Below are positions 1 through 5,710 of a stretch of DNA of 5,710 nucleotides, piece after piece (the first letter of the stretch is position 1; each line of letters opens with the position of its first letter). This stretch comes from Treponema sp. Lineage in GTDB: Bacteria; Spirochaetota; Spirochaetia; Treponematales; Breznakiellaceae. Where the stretch lies: the NCBI GenBank assembly GCA_031257695.1, contig JAIROB010000132.1:1-5710 (forward strand), given 5' to 3'. Below the pieces are notes generated by a model, which saw only the letters and a program-made list of their open reading frames with translations, was not told where the DNA came from and did no database searches. The translations under genes and the position numbers were made by a program.

Positions 1-555
1 CGCATCAGCGCCCCCGCCAAGGATCCCCATCCGCGGCTTGTCAGCTTTTCCGGGGTGATCGGCGTTCAGAAAGACCCCGCGCTTTTCAACGAACTGGCGC
101 TGGCCTTTGCGGACCAGCCCTTCTGCTGGATAGGGGACGGCCCCCTGCGGGACAGGCTGGGAGCGCGGAACATCCGGGTCACAGGCTGGGCCGACGGCGC
201 CGCGGTTAACGCGTGGCTGGACAAAACCCGGATATACCTTTCCGCCTCCGCGTGGGAGGGCCTTCCCTTTGGCGCGCTGGAGGCAATGAACCGATCCTGC
301 GCGCTCTTGCTGCGGGATGTGCCGGGAAACCGCGATCTGGTCCTTCCCGGTGAAAACGGCTATGTGTTCGGGGATAAAGAGGAAGGGATAGCGCGGCTGA
401 AAGCCATGCTGGAGGATCCGGAAAAGACCGAAGCTATGGGGAAAAAAAGCAGAGAAATTGCGGAGCGGGATTATTCGGTGGAAAAAATGGGCGCGGGATA
501 CCGAAGCATATACGCCGCGACTATGGAAGGGAAGGAGCTTGAGCCATGGGTTTGA
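1..555 (+). CDS. Glycosyltransferase family 4-type, C-terminal part (5' end outside window)
   Basis: The frame is open from base 1 and ends in TGA at 553-555, giving 184 visible residues. The GTG at 55 lies inside the fold, so it is not the likely start: the residues before it (ending RLVSFSGVIG) read as the start of the GT-B C-terminal Rossmann domain, where family 4 enzymes usually carry a G-R-L-x-x-x-K-like segment. Next come WIGDGPLRDRL (the usual G-x-G-P-x-x-x-x-L strand-turn-helix), a V-T-G-W segment, then YLSASAWEGLPFGALEAM, which holds the E-x7-E motif (Glu86 and Glu94 of the visible part) that binds the nucleotide-sugar donor in family 4 retaining enzymes. PGNRDLV and GENGYVF fit the end of the donor site. 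The N-terminal acceptor domain is missing, so sugar and acceptor cannot be told. It overlaps the next gene by 10 bases, implying one operon for surface glycan assembly. The family call is firm; the substrate is unknown. Confidence 0.87.
   Translation, partial: RISAPAKDPHPRLVSFSGVIGVQKDPALFNELALAFADQPFCWIGDGPLRDRLGARNIRVTGWADGAAVNAWLDKTRIYLSASAWEGLPFGALEAMNRSCALLLRDVPGNRDLVLPGENGYVFGDKEEGIARLKAMLEDPEKTEAMGKKSREIAERDYSVEKMGAGYRSIYAATMEGKELEPWV
531..537 (+). promoter_or_regulatory. Ribosome binding site for the YidC-AP fusion gene
   Basis: GAAGGAG lies eight bases before the ATG at 546, inside the end of the glycosyltransferase gene. It supports ATG 546 as the start over the in-frame ATG six codons later, and it suggests translation is coupled to the upstream gene across the 10-base overlap. 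Confidence 0.75.
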
Positions 556-3209
556 CAGATATGCTGCACACCCTGCTGGTCTGGCCCATTAAGGCAATAA
601 TAGAATTTCTGTTTATTTTTTTTAACAGGACTTTTTATAACGCCGGGCTCGGCATTATTTCTTTAAGCCTCATCGTCAATATCCTGCTGCTGCCCATCTA
701 CGCCGTGGCGGACCGGTGGCAGCGGGAGGAGCGGCTTCTGCAGGCCGGAATGGCAAAAAAACTCGCCGACATACGCGCGGTGTTTCGGGGCGATGAGCGG
801 CAGATGATCATCAACGCCTATTACCGCCAAAAGGGGTATTCCCCCCTGTGGGGATTGAAATCCAGCGTGGGGCTGCTTGTGCAGATACCCTTTTTTATCG
901 CCGCGTATCAATTTCTCTCCCATACCCCCGCGTTGCTTGGGGAATCTTTCTGGATTTTCAGGGATCTCGGCGCGGGGGACGCGCTCCTCCGCATCGGGGG
1001 CTCCGCTTTCAACATCATGCCCCTGATCATGACCGCGGTAAATCTGCTCTCCGCGCTGGTGTATGCCAGGAGCCTTGGCGCCAGGGAAAGGGCGCAGCTT
1101 TTCGGCATGGCCCTGGTTTTTCTGGTTTTGCTGTACAATTCCCCTTCGGGACTGGTCCTGTACTGGACCTGCAACAACCTGTTTTCCCTGGGGAAAAATA
1201 TCGCCGTCGCCCGCCTCAAGCATCCCGGGCGGGCGCTCCAGATTGTCGCCGCCGCGGCGGCGCTGGCGCTTATTGGCGGGGCGGTTTCCGGCGCCTTTGA
1301 TGTGGACCGCTATGTTTTTTTATTTATCGCCCTGGGCCTCTGCCTGCTCCTCGGGCCCTTCCTCTGGAAAGCGCTGACCAAAGTCATGGATCGGGCCTCC
1401 CTTTCCCCCGGGGCCTCCCGTTTCCTGTGCTTTTCCTCGTCGGCTCTGCTCTGCCTGATGATCGGCTTGCTTATCCCCGCCCAGGTCATAGGGGGATCCG
1501 TTTCGGAATTTGATCATCCCTGGTCTTTTATCGTCCGCAGCTTTGTTCAGGGCGCGGCTTTTTTCATCCTCCTCCCCCTGCTGATGTGGGCCTTTGCCGG
1601 GGAGCGGGTCCGCAAAATTTTCGCCTTCCTGTTTTCCGTCCTTGCCCTCCTGTCGCTCATCTGCCTCTTCGTCCTGAGCGCTTCCTACGGCCTCATTACC
1701 AGGAGCTTTAAGATTGAGGACCCCCGGTTAATCGTTGACGCTTTTCCCCTGTGGGTCAATCCCGCGGCGCTGCTTATGGCTCTGGCCGCGCCGGCGCTTT
1801 TTTTTCTGGCGGGAAAACAAAAAATACTTGCCGCCCTCTACAACGCCGCAGCCCTGGCAATCATTTTCATGGCGATCATCAACATACGCAGTATCGCTGT
1901 TGAAAGCCGGGAACTGGCAAAGCTGGGCGGGGCGCCGGCGGAAACCGCCGCCCAGGATGTTTTTCGCTTCACCAGCGCCGGAAACAACACCTTTATCATG
2001 TTCCTTGACCGGGCCGTGGGGATGTGCATGTACCCCGCCCTGGAGGCTCTGCCGGAGCTTTCCGCCCAGTTTGACGGGTTTACCTGGTACCCCAACACCC
2101 TGTCCTTCGGGCACACCACCGTCACCGGCCTGCCCGCCATGCTGGGGGGATACGACTACACCCCCCTGAGGATAGACGGGCGCCGGGATGTTTTGCTCAA
2201 AGACAAGATCAACGAATCCCTGACCATGCTGCCTAAAATTTTCGGCGAAGCCGGATACCGGGTTACGGTGACCGATCCCACCATGACCAATATGCAGCTT
2301 GTCCCGGATATTTCAGTTTTTGATCATTTAAAAAACGTGCGGGCCATGAATCTTGACGGGAGGATGGAGAGCCGGTATATGGAAGAATTCCCCGTGGCGG
2401 AGGAGCGCCTTATCGACAGTTTTGACTTTGATATTCTGTTCCGCTACGGCCTTTTCAGGATAGCGCTGCCGGTCCTGCGTTACGGACTGCATTACAAGGG
2501 GACCTGGTGGAGGGACGGGGCTTCCAATGTCTACGGCCGCGCGCTTACGGAATTTTCGACCCTCTATTATTTGTCCGACTTCTGCTCCGTTGACGGGGGA
2601 TCGGACACCCTAAGCATCTTTATGAACGAAACCACCCACGAGAGCGGCGCCTATACCGCTGTGCTGCGGCCCATGCCGGGGCTTATCCGGTATGCCCCGG
2701 AAGAAATCGACGCGTTCGGCTCCGAGGATAACGCGTCGTATATGTACACCTTTTTGTCCGCCATGAAAGCCATAAACCGGTGGATAGAATTTCTGAAAAA
2801 TGCGGGAGTGTACGATAACACAAAAATCATCATCGTCTCGGATCACGGCAACAGCTTCGACACGGATATGTTCGAAAACACGGGGATGGAAAGCTACAAT
2901 CCGCTTTTAATGGTAAAGCCCTTCAAGGCCCGAGGCCCCCTTGTCCTGTCAAAGGAGTTTATGACCAACGCCGATGTGCCCGCCATCGCCGCCGAGGGAC
3001 TGTTGGGCAGCCCGCTCAACCCCTATTTGGGAACGCCGGTGGCGGAGCCGGAGAACGGCAAGGTTCCCCAAACGGTCGCCCAGGGCGTGTCCTTCCAGCC
3101 CCGCAGGCACGGCCCCTACGTTTACAATTTAAGCGGAACCCGGAAATTATACGGGCCGGATATTTTCAGCGCGTCCTCCTGGGGCCCCTGGCAGGAGATT
3201 GAACAGTGA
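546..3209 (+). CDS. YidC/Oxa1-type membrane domain fused to an alkaline-phosphatase-superfamily (LtaS/EptA/sulfatase-like) periplasmic domain
   Basis: 887 residues in three parts. Residues about 9-225 match the YidC core without the large periplasmic P1 domain: an interfacial helix (9-29), a first core helix (31-52), a charged cytoplasmic hairpin (55-104), GLLVQIPFFIAAYQFL (109-124), and the hallmark SPSGLVLYWTCNNL (199-212). The groove arginine of YidC (E. coli Arg366 by alignment) is Asn45 here. Residues about 231-447 hold seven more hydrophobic segments (231-250, 255-275, 291-316, 328-350, 356-379, 403-422, 427-447). Their loops alternate positive and acidic, which places the C-terminus in the periplasm. 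Residues about 478-830 look like an alkaline-phosphatase-fold domain: strand TFIMFLD with metal ligand Asp488, FGHTTVTGLPAMLGG with a nucleophile candidate Thr524 or Thr525, His698, and IIIVSDHGN with Asp766 and His767. No C-x-P-S-R sulfatase motif is seen, so phospho-headgroup transfer or hydrolysis is more likely than sulfatase action. The substrate is unknown. The gene sits between two glycan enzymes and overlaps both. Confidence 0.85.
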   Translation: MGLTDMLHTLLVWPIKAIIEFLFIFFNRTFYNAGLGIISLSLIVNILLLPIYAVADRWQREERLLQAGMAKKLADIRAVFRGDERQMIINAYYRQKGYSPLWGLKSSVGLLVQIPFFIAAYQFLSHTPALLGESFWIFRDLGAGDALLRIGGSAFNIMPLIMTAVNLLSALVYARSLGARERAQLFGMALVFLVLLYNSPSGLVLYWTCNNLFSLGKNIAVARLKHPGRALQIVAAAAALALIGGAVSGAFDVDRYVFLFIALGLCLLLGPFLWKALTKVMDRASLSPGASRFLCFSSSALLCLMIGLLIPAQVIGGSVSEFDHPWSFIVRSFVQGAAFFILLPLLMWAFAGERVRKIFAFLFSVLALLSLICLFVLSASYGLITRSFKIEDPRLIVDAFPLWVNPAALLMALAAPALFFLAGKQKILAALYNAAALAIIFMAIINIRSIAVESRELAKLGGAPAETAAQDVFRFTSAGNNTFIMFLDRAVGMCMYPALEALPELSAQFDGFTWYPNTLSFGHTTVTGLPAMLGGYDYTPLRIDGRRDVLLKDKINESLTMLPKIFGEAGYRVTVTDPTMTNMQLVPDISVFDHLKNVRAMNLDGRMESRYMEEFPVAEERLIDSFDFDILFRYGLFRIALPVLRYGLHYKGTWWRDGASNVYGRALTEFSTLYYLSDFCSVDGGSDTLSIFMNETTHESGAYTAVLRPMPGLIRYAPEEIDAFGSEDNASYMYTFLSAMKAINRWIEFLKNAGVYDNTKIIIVSDHGNSFDTDMFENTGMESYNPLLMVKPFKARGPLVLSKEFMTNADVPAIAAEGLLGSPLNPYLGTPVAEPENGKVPQTVAQGVSFQPRRHGPYVYNLSGTRKLYGPDIFSASSWGPWQEIEQ
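3192..3197 (+). promoter_or_regulatory. Ribosome binding site for the TagB-like gene
   Basis: CAGGAG lies eight bases before the GTG at 3206, within the last codons of the YidC-AP gene. The stop and start share the bases GTGA (3206-3209), a classic translational-coupling arrangement, and this decides for the GTG start. Confidence 0.7.
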
Positions 3210-4507
3210 AGTTGTATGTTTTATTTTTTCTGGTATGCTTCGCCACGCCTCTGGCAGCCTATATCGATCCCGGAACGGGGAGCATGCTCTTCTCGTTCCT
3301 CACCGGCATAGCGGTCACGGCGTTTTTCTTTTTCAGAAATATGCTGATCAAGCTGAAAGGCGCTTCCCTGGGCAGAAACAAAACCAAAGCGCGGAAAGGC
3401 GCCAATTCCCTGGTTATCTATTCCGAGGGCAAACAGTACTGGAACGTGTTCAAACCTGTAGTGGAGGAACTGGCCCGGCGCGCTATCCCCTGCGTTTATT
3501 ACACCAGCGCTGAAGACGATCCAGGCCTGTGCTTCCCTTCGCCCCTGGTCCACAGGGAATTTATCGGCAAGGGAAACGCCGCCTACCGGTTTCTCAATTT
3601 TCTTGAAGCCGATATTTGCCTTATGACAACCCCGGGCCTTGACGTGCTGCAACTCAAACGGTCTCCTGGGGTCAGGCATTACGCCCACATGCTCCATATG
3701 GTCACCGACGCTACCACCTACCGTCTTTTTGGGCTGGATTATTACGATTCGATATTCTTAACCGGGGAATACCAGAAAAGGGATCTGCGAAAATTAGAAG
3801 AACTGCGGGGAACCCCCCGCAGGGAATTATTCGTCGCCGGCTGTTCCTACCTTGACGTTCTCTCGGAGCGCATCAGGGAACTGCCATCCGAACAGGGGGG
3901 GGGCAGAAAAACGGTCCTGGTGGCCCCTTCCTGGGGCGCCAACGGCATTTTGCGGCGCTATGGCTTAAAGCTGCTGGAACCCCTGGCTAAATCCTCCTAC
4001 CGGGTGATTATCCGCCCCCATCCCCAAAGCGTCATTTCCGAAAAGGACACAATAGAAACACTGCGGCGCCGCCTTGATTTCTTTGCAAACGTGGAATGGG
4101 ATTTTGACGCGGAAAATCTGCGTTCCCTGTCCCGTTCCGACGCGCTTATCTCTGATTTTTCCGGGGTGATTTTTGACTACGCGTTCCTGTTTGAACGCCC
4201 GGTGGCGTATCCCCGGTTCGATTTTGACGCAAGACCCTACGATTTGGCGGACATTGAGGATGAGGCATGGACGTTCCGCGCCGTACGGGAGCTGGGCGAA
4301 GCGGTGGACGAGGAAGATTTTGGGCGCATAGAAGAGACCCTTGACGGGATTATTGGGAAGGAAGGGAAAAAAGAGGCGATCCGCAGGTTAAAAAGCGAAG
4401 CCTATATGTATCCGGGAGAGGCGGGAAAGAGGGCGGTGGACGCGCTTGTGGCAATAAAAGACGGACTACCAGCGCCAGGAAGCGCCGATGCTCCAGTAAT
4501 TGTTTAG
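3206..4507 (+). CDS. CDP-glycerol glycerophosphotransferase-like protein (TagB/TagF family) with N-terminal membrane hairpin
   Basis: 433 residues, GTG start. Residues 1-18 are a hydrophobic signal or first membrane helix, followed by YIDPGTGS (19-26), a second hydrophobic segment (about 28-45) and a strongly basic stretch (48-64). This N-terminus forms a hairpin that leaves the catalytic part in the cytoplasm. The rest is a GT-B fold of the TagB/TagF type: LVIYSEGKQYWN opens the N-domain; HYAHMLHMVTD (158-168) stands where the family has its H-G-T catalytic-base segment, with His161 or His164 as candidates; LVAPSWG (238-244) opens the C-domain; IIRPHPQS (268-275) carries the conserved R-x-H-P; SDFSGVIFDYAFLFERP (316-332) is the family's D-x-S-x-x-x-x-D donor-phosphate motif. 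Known members transfer glycerol-phosphate or ribitol-phosphate from CDP donors to teichoic acids or capsules; in a diderm the acceptor is more likely a surface glycan. A nine-G run splits the two GT-B halves. Family call good; donor inferred. Confidence 0.82.
   Translation: MKLYVLFFLVCFATPLAAYIDPGTGSMLFSFLTGIAVTAFFFFRNMLIKLKGASLGRNKTKARKGANSLVIYSEGKQYWNVFKPVVEELARRAIPCVYYTSAEDDPGLCFPSPLVHREFIGKGNAAYRFLNFLEADICLMTTPGLDVLQLKRSPGVRHYAHMLHMVTDATTYRLFGLDYYDSIFLTGEYQKRDLRKLEELRGTPRRELFVAGCSYLDVLSERIRELPSEQGGGRKTVLVAPSWGANGILRRYGLKLLEPLAKSSYRVIIRPHPQSVISEKDTIETLRRRLDFFANVEWDFDAENLRSLSRSDALISDFSGVIFDYAFLFERPVAYPRFDFDARPYDLADIEDEAWTFRAVRELGEAVDEEDFGRIEETLDGIIGKEGKKEAIRRLKSEAYMYPGEAGKRAVDALVAIKDGLPAPGSADAPVIV
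3803..3822 (+). other. Perfect 8-bp GC-rich stem-loop inside the TagB-like gene
   Basis: CTGCGGGG and CCCCGCAG are exact reverse complements separated by the loop AACC. No T-run follows, so it is not a standard intrinsic terminator. It may be chance in GC-rich coding sequence. Confidence 0.4.
3895..3903 (+). repeat. Poly-G tract of nine within the TagB-like coding region
   Basis: Nine consecutive G residues encode the end of Gln230 and Gly231-Gly233, at the junction between the two halves of the GT-B fold. Gaining one G would bring a TAA stop at 3988-3990, and losing one would bring a TAA at 3966-3968. Either change removes the RPHP and SDFSG catalytic half. Slippage at such tracts is a known switching mechanism in Treponema pallidum and other bacteria; switching here is inferred. 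Confidence 0.75.
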
Positions 4508-5710
4508 CCCGTTATTGTCTTTTTCCAAATTCCGGTTCCAGCCGTATTCAAGCACATAGTCCGCGTTGAGGGAAAACGCCCCGATGGCGGTCGGCGCTGT
4601 CCAGACAACGCCGATTCCGAGCGCAAGGCGGGTGTCGATATTGTCCTGGATCAGGAAGCGAAGGTACGAGTAGTTGTTTCCTTCTGTTGTGTCCCCGTCG
4701 TCAAATATGGTTCCGGTATGGTACTCATCCCTATCCTCCGGGCTTTCGGAGTTGACGTAGCCGCCCGCCGGAACGTTATCCGAGGCGTTTGCATGACGGG
4801 TAAAATAGGCATTGAAGGATAGATCAAGATTCGGCAGGGTCCGCCAGGCGGTCCTTATACTGATTCTATCCGAATTGGGCTCCAGATCCGTTCCCAGGTT
4901 TCTGCCCATGTGGGAATAGTTGAGGTAATTAGGCCCGCCGGCATAGCGAGCGGAATCGGGGTTATTCCAATGGGTGTACATATAGGGAAAAACCATGGTA
5001 TAGTCCGCGGCCAAGGCCGAAAGGGGGCCGCTGTCGGGCGCCCACACAAGCCCTGCTTCCGCTGCCAGTTTGTATTTGGTGTTAAATTGCAGGCGCACAA
5101 TATCGTTAAAATGAAAATCATCCACGTAGAATTGGGCGTTTGCCTGTATATGATAGGGGGCGTTCCACCGTATGTGGAACCCCAGGAAGGAATTGTCGCT
5201 GAAATCGCCGCTCAGGGACTGGGCTGCAAAAAGATTGGTAAAGGGGACAAAATATAAGGGTTCAAGCCGCCCTCCCCATACAACGGACTCAAGAAAGCCA
5301 AATTCAAAATTTGGCCAGGGATTAAAATTAAAGGAATGAAACACAAGAAATTTTTCCGGAAACATTTCATTTCCAAAGTCGTCGGAGGCGGAAAGGGCAA
5401 GCATGAGCATTTCAAAGGACCATTTTGGCCGCCGGTAGTTCAGGCTAAAGTGGCCCGCCCGGGCCGCCTGGGGGCCCGCCACCACGCCGTTGTCGTAGAA
5501 GGGCCCAATGCTGGTGCGGTTAAGCCCGGCCTGAAAATAGAAATCCGGCCTGCCCACACCAAGGGCGGAAGTCCAATTCTGCATCATTTTAAAGGGGCCG
5601 ATATTGGCATTATCCGTAACCAGATCGGGAAAGGGAGAATAGGCGCCGGGAAGGGTATGCTCATTGCCCGGCGTTTTGGTGGAAGCGTAGAGAAACATGG
5701 AATAGCTTAT
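4466..5710 (-). CDS. Wzi-like capsule-assembly outer-membrane beta-barrel (N-terminus outside window)
   Basis: 414 residues are visible, ending in TAG at 4466-4468. The frame stays open to the window edge through Ile-Ser-Tyr-Ser before the first Met (5696-5698). That Met has no signal peptide after it and lies in barrel-like sequence, so the true start is beyond 5710. Alternating hydrophobic/polar strands with many aromatic residues and short turns run throughout, and the chain ends YWSIGASWRW, a barrel-type C-terminus with a terminal aromatic residue. Counting from that Met, features recalling the Wzi family are PDFYFQAGLNRTSIGPF (51-67), FGFLESVVWGGRLEPLYF (133-150) and HMGRNLGTDLEPNSDRISI (263-281). 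Wzi of E. coli helps hold capsule at the outer membrane; an equivalent role here is inferred from fold and from the glycan genes beside it. It could also be an adhesin or porin-like barrel of the same superfamily. The gene converges on the TagB-like gene with a 42-base overlap. Confidence 0.7.
   Translation of the reverse strand: MSYSMFLYASTKTPGNEHTLPGAYSPFPDLVTDNANIGPFKMMQNWTSALGVGRPDFYFQAGLNRTSIGPFYDNGVVAGPQAARAGHFSLNYRRPKWSFEMLMLALSASDDFGNEMFPEKFLVFHSFNFNPWPNFEFGFLESVVWGGRLEPLYFVPFTNLFAAQSLSGDFSDNSFLGFHIRWNAPYHIQANAQFYVDDFHFNDIVRLQFNTKYKLAAEAGLVWAPDSGPLSALAADYTMVFPYMYTHWNNPDSARYAGGPNYLNYSHMGRNLGTDLEPNSDRISIRTAWRTLPNLDLSFNAYFTRHANASDNVPAGGYVNSESPEDRDEYHTGTIFDDGDTTEGNNYSYLRFLIQDNIDTRLALGIGVVWTAPTAIGAFSLNADYVLEYGWNRNLEKDNNGLNNYWSIGASWRW

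Noticed and set aside
616..623. Run of eight T in the YidC-AP gene, with a similar run at 1798-1805
   Set aside because: Both encode phenylalanine in hydrophobic helices, where TTT repeats are expected. They are weaker slippage candidates than the nine-G run.
663..1223. Minus-strand open frame of 186 residues opposite the YidC domain
   Set aside because: It lies wholly antisense to a well-supported YidC-like coding region, and its translation is a low-complexity mix rich in Gly, Gln, Pro and Arg with no recognisable family, typical of shadows in GC-rich genes.
1247..1262. Perfect 16-base palindrome of C and G
   Set aside because: It encodes an alanine run in a membrane helix; GCC/GCG alanine codons produce such palindromes by chance.
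1937..1950. GC-rich hairpin at the linker-to-AP-domain boundary
   Set aside because: It is a short stem in a GC-rich Gly/Ala/Pro-coding stretch with no T-run, so neither a terminator nor a clear regulatory site.
1735..2169. Plus-strand open frame of 144 residues overlapping the linker and AP domain
   Set aside because: It is an out-of-frame reading rich in Pro, Trp and Arg. The main frame carries the conserved Asp488 and Thr524/525 segments.
3199..3513. Plus-strand open frame of 104 residues starting just before the TagB-like GTG
   Set aside because: It runs out of frame over the signal hairpin and N-domain of the TagB-like protein, and its translation has no membrane helix or family motif. 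The GTG at 3206 has the better-placed ribosome site and gives the conserved protein.
3221..3697. Minus-strand open frame of 158 residues opposite the TagB-like gene
   Set aside because: It is antisense to the conserved N-domain of the transferase, has no family features and no convincing ribosome site.
4910..5257. Plus-strand open frame of 115 residues opposite the barrel gene
   Set aside because: The minus-strand frame shows continuous beta-barrel sequence with Wzi-like motifs. The plus-strand frame is its shadow.

Overview
The window is almost entirely protein-coding and looks like part of a surface-polysaccharide (glycopolymer) locus from a diderm bacterium. A spirochaete of the Treponema type is my best guess. 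The reasons are a Wzi-like outer-membrane barrel in a GC-rich genome, next to a TagB/TagF-like polymerase gene and a large membrane protein with an alkaline-phosphatase-superfamily head. This assignment rests on family resemblance recalled from memory, not on a search, and the genus is uncertain.

Layout: (1) 1-555, plus strand, the C-terminal part of a GT4-type glycosyltransferase whose start lies before the window. (2) 546-3209, plus strand, an 887-residue protein that joins a YidC/Oxa1-type membrane domain, seven further predicted membrane segments and an LtaS/EptA/sulfatase-like alkaline-phosphatase-fold domain. (3) 3206-4507, plus strand, a 433-residue CDP-glycerol glycerophosphotransferase-like protein with an N-terminal membrane hairpin carrying a YIDPGTGS motif. 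(4) 4466-5710, minus strand, most of a Wzi-like outer-membrane beta-barrel whose N-terminus lies beyond the window. There is no intergenic gap: the three plus-strand genes overlap by 10 and 4 bases, each with a Shine-Dalgarno sequence inside the preceding gene, and the barrel gene converges tail-to-tail with a 42-base overlap.

A working model (inference): the GT4 enzyme and the TagB-like enzyme act on the cytoplasmic face, adding sugars and polyol-phosphate units. The YidC-AP fusion presents its catalytic head in the periplasm, where it could transfer or remove a phospho-headgroup on the exported glycan or glycolipid. The Wzi-like barrel would anchor or organise the product at the outer membrane. 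The most unusual item is the YidC-AP fusion, in which the groove arginine characteristic of YidC insertases is replaced by asparagine. A nine-G run in the middle of the TagB-like gene is a possible phase-variation switch.
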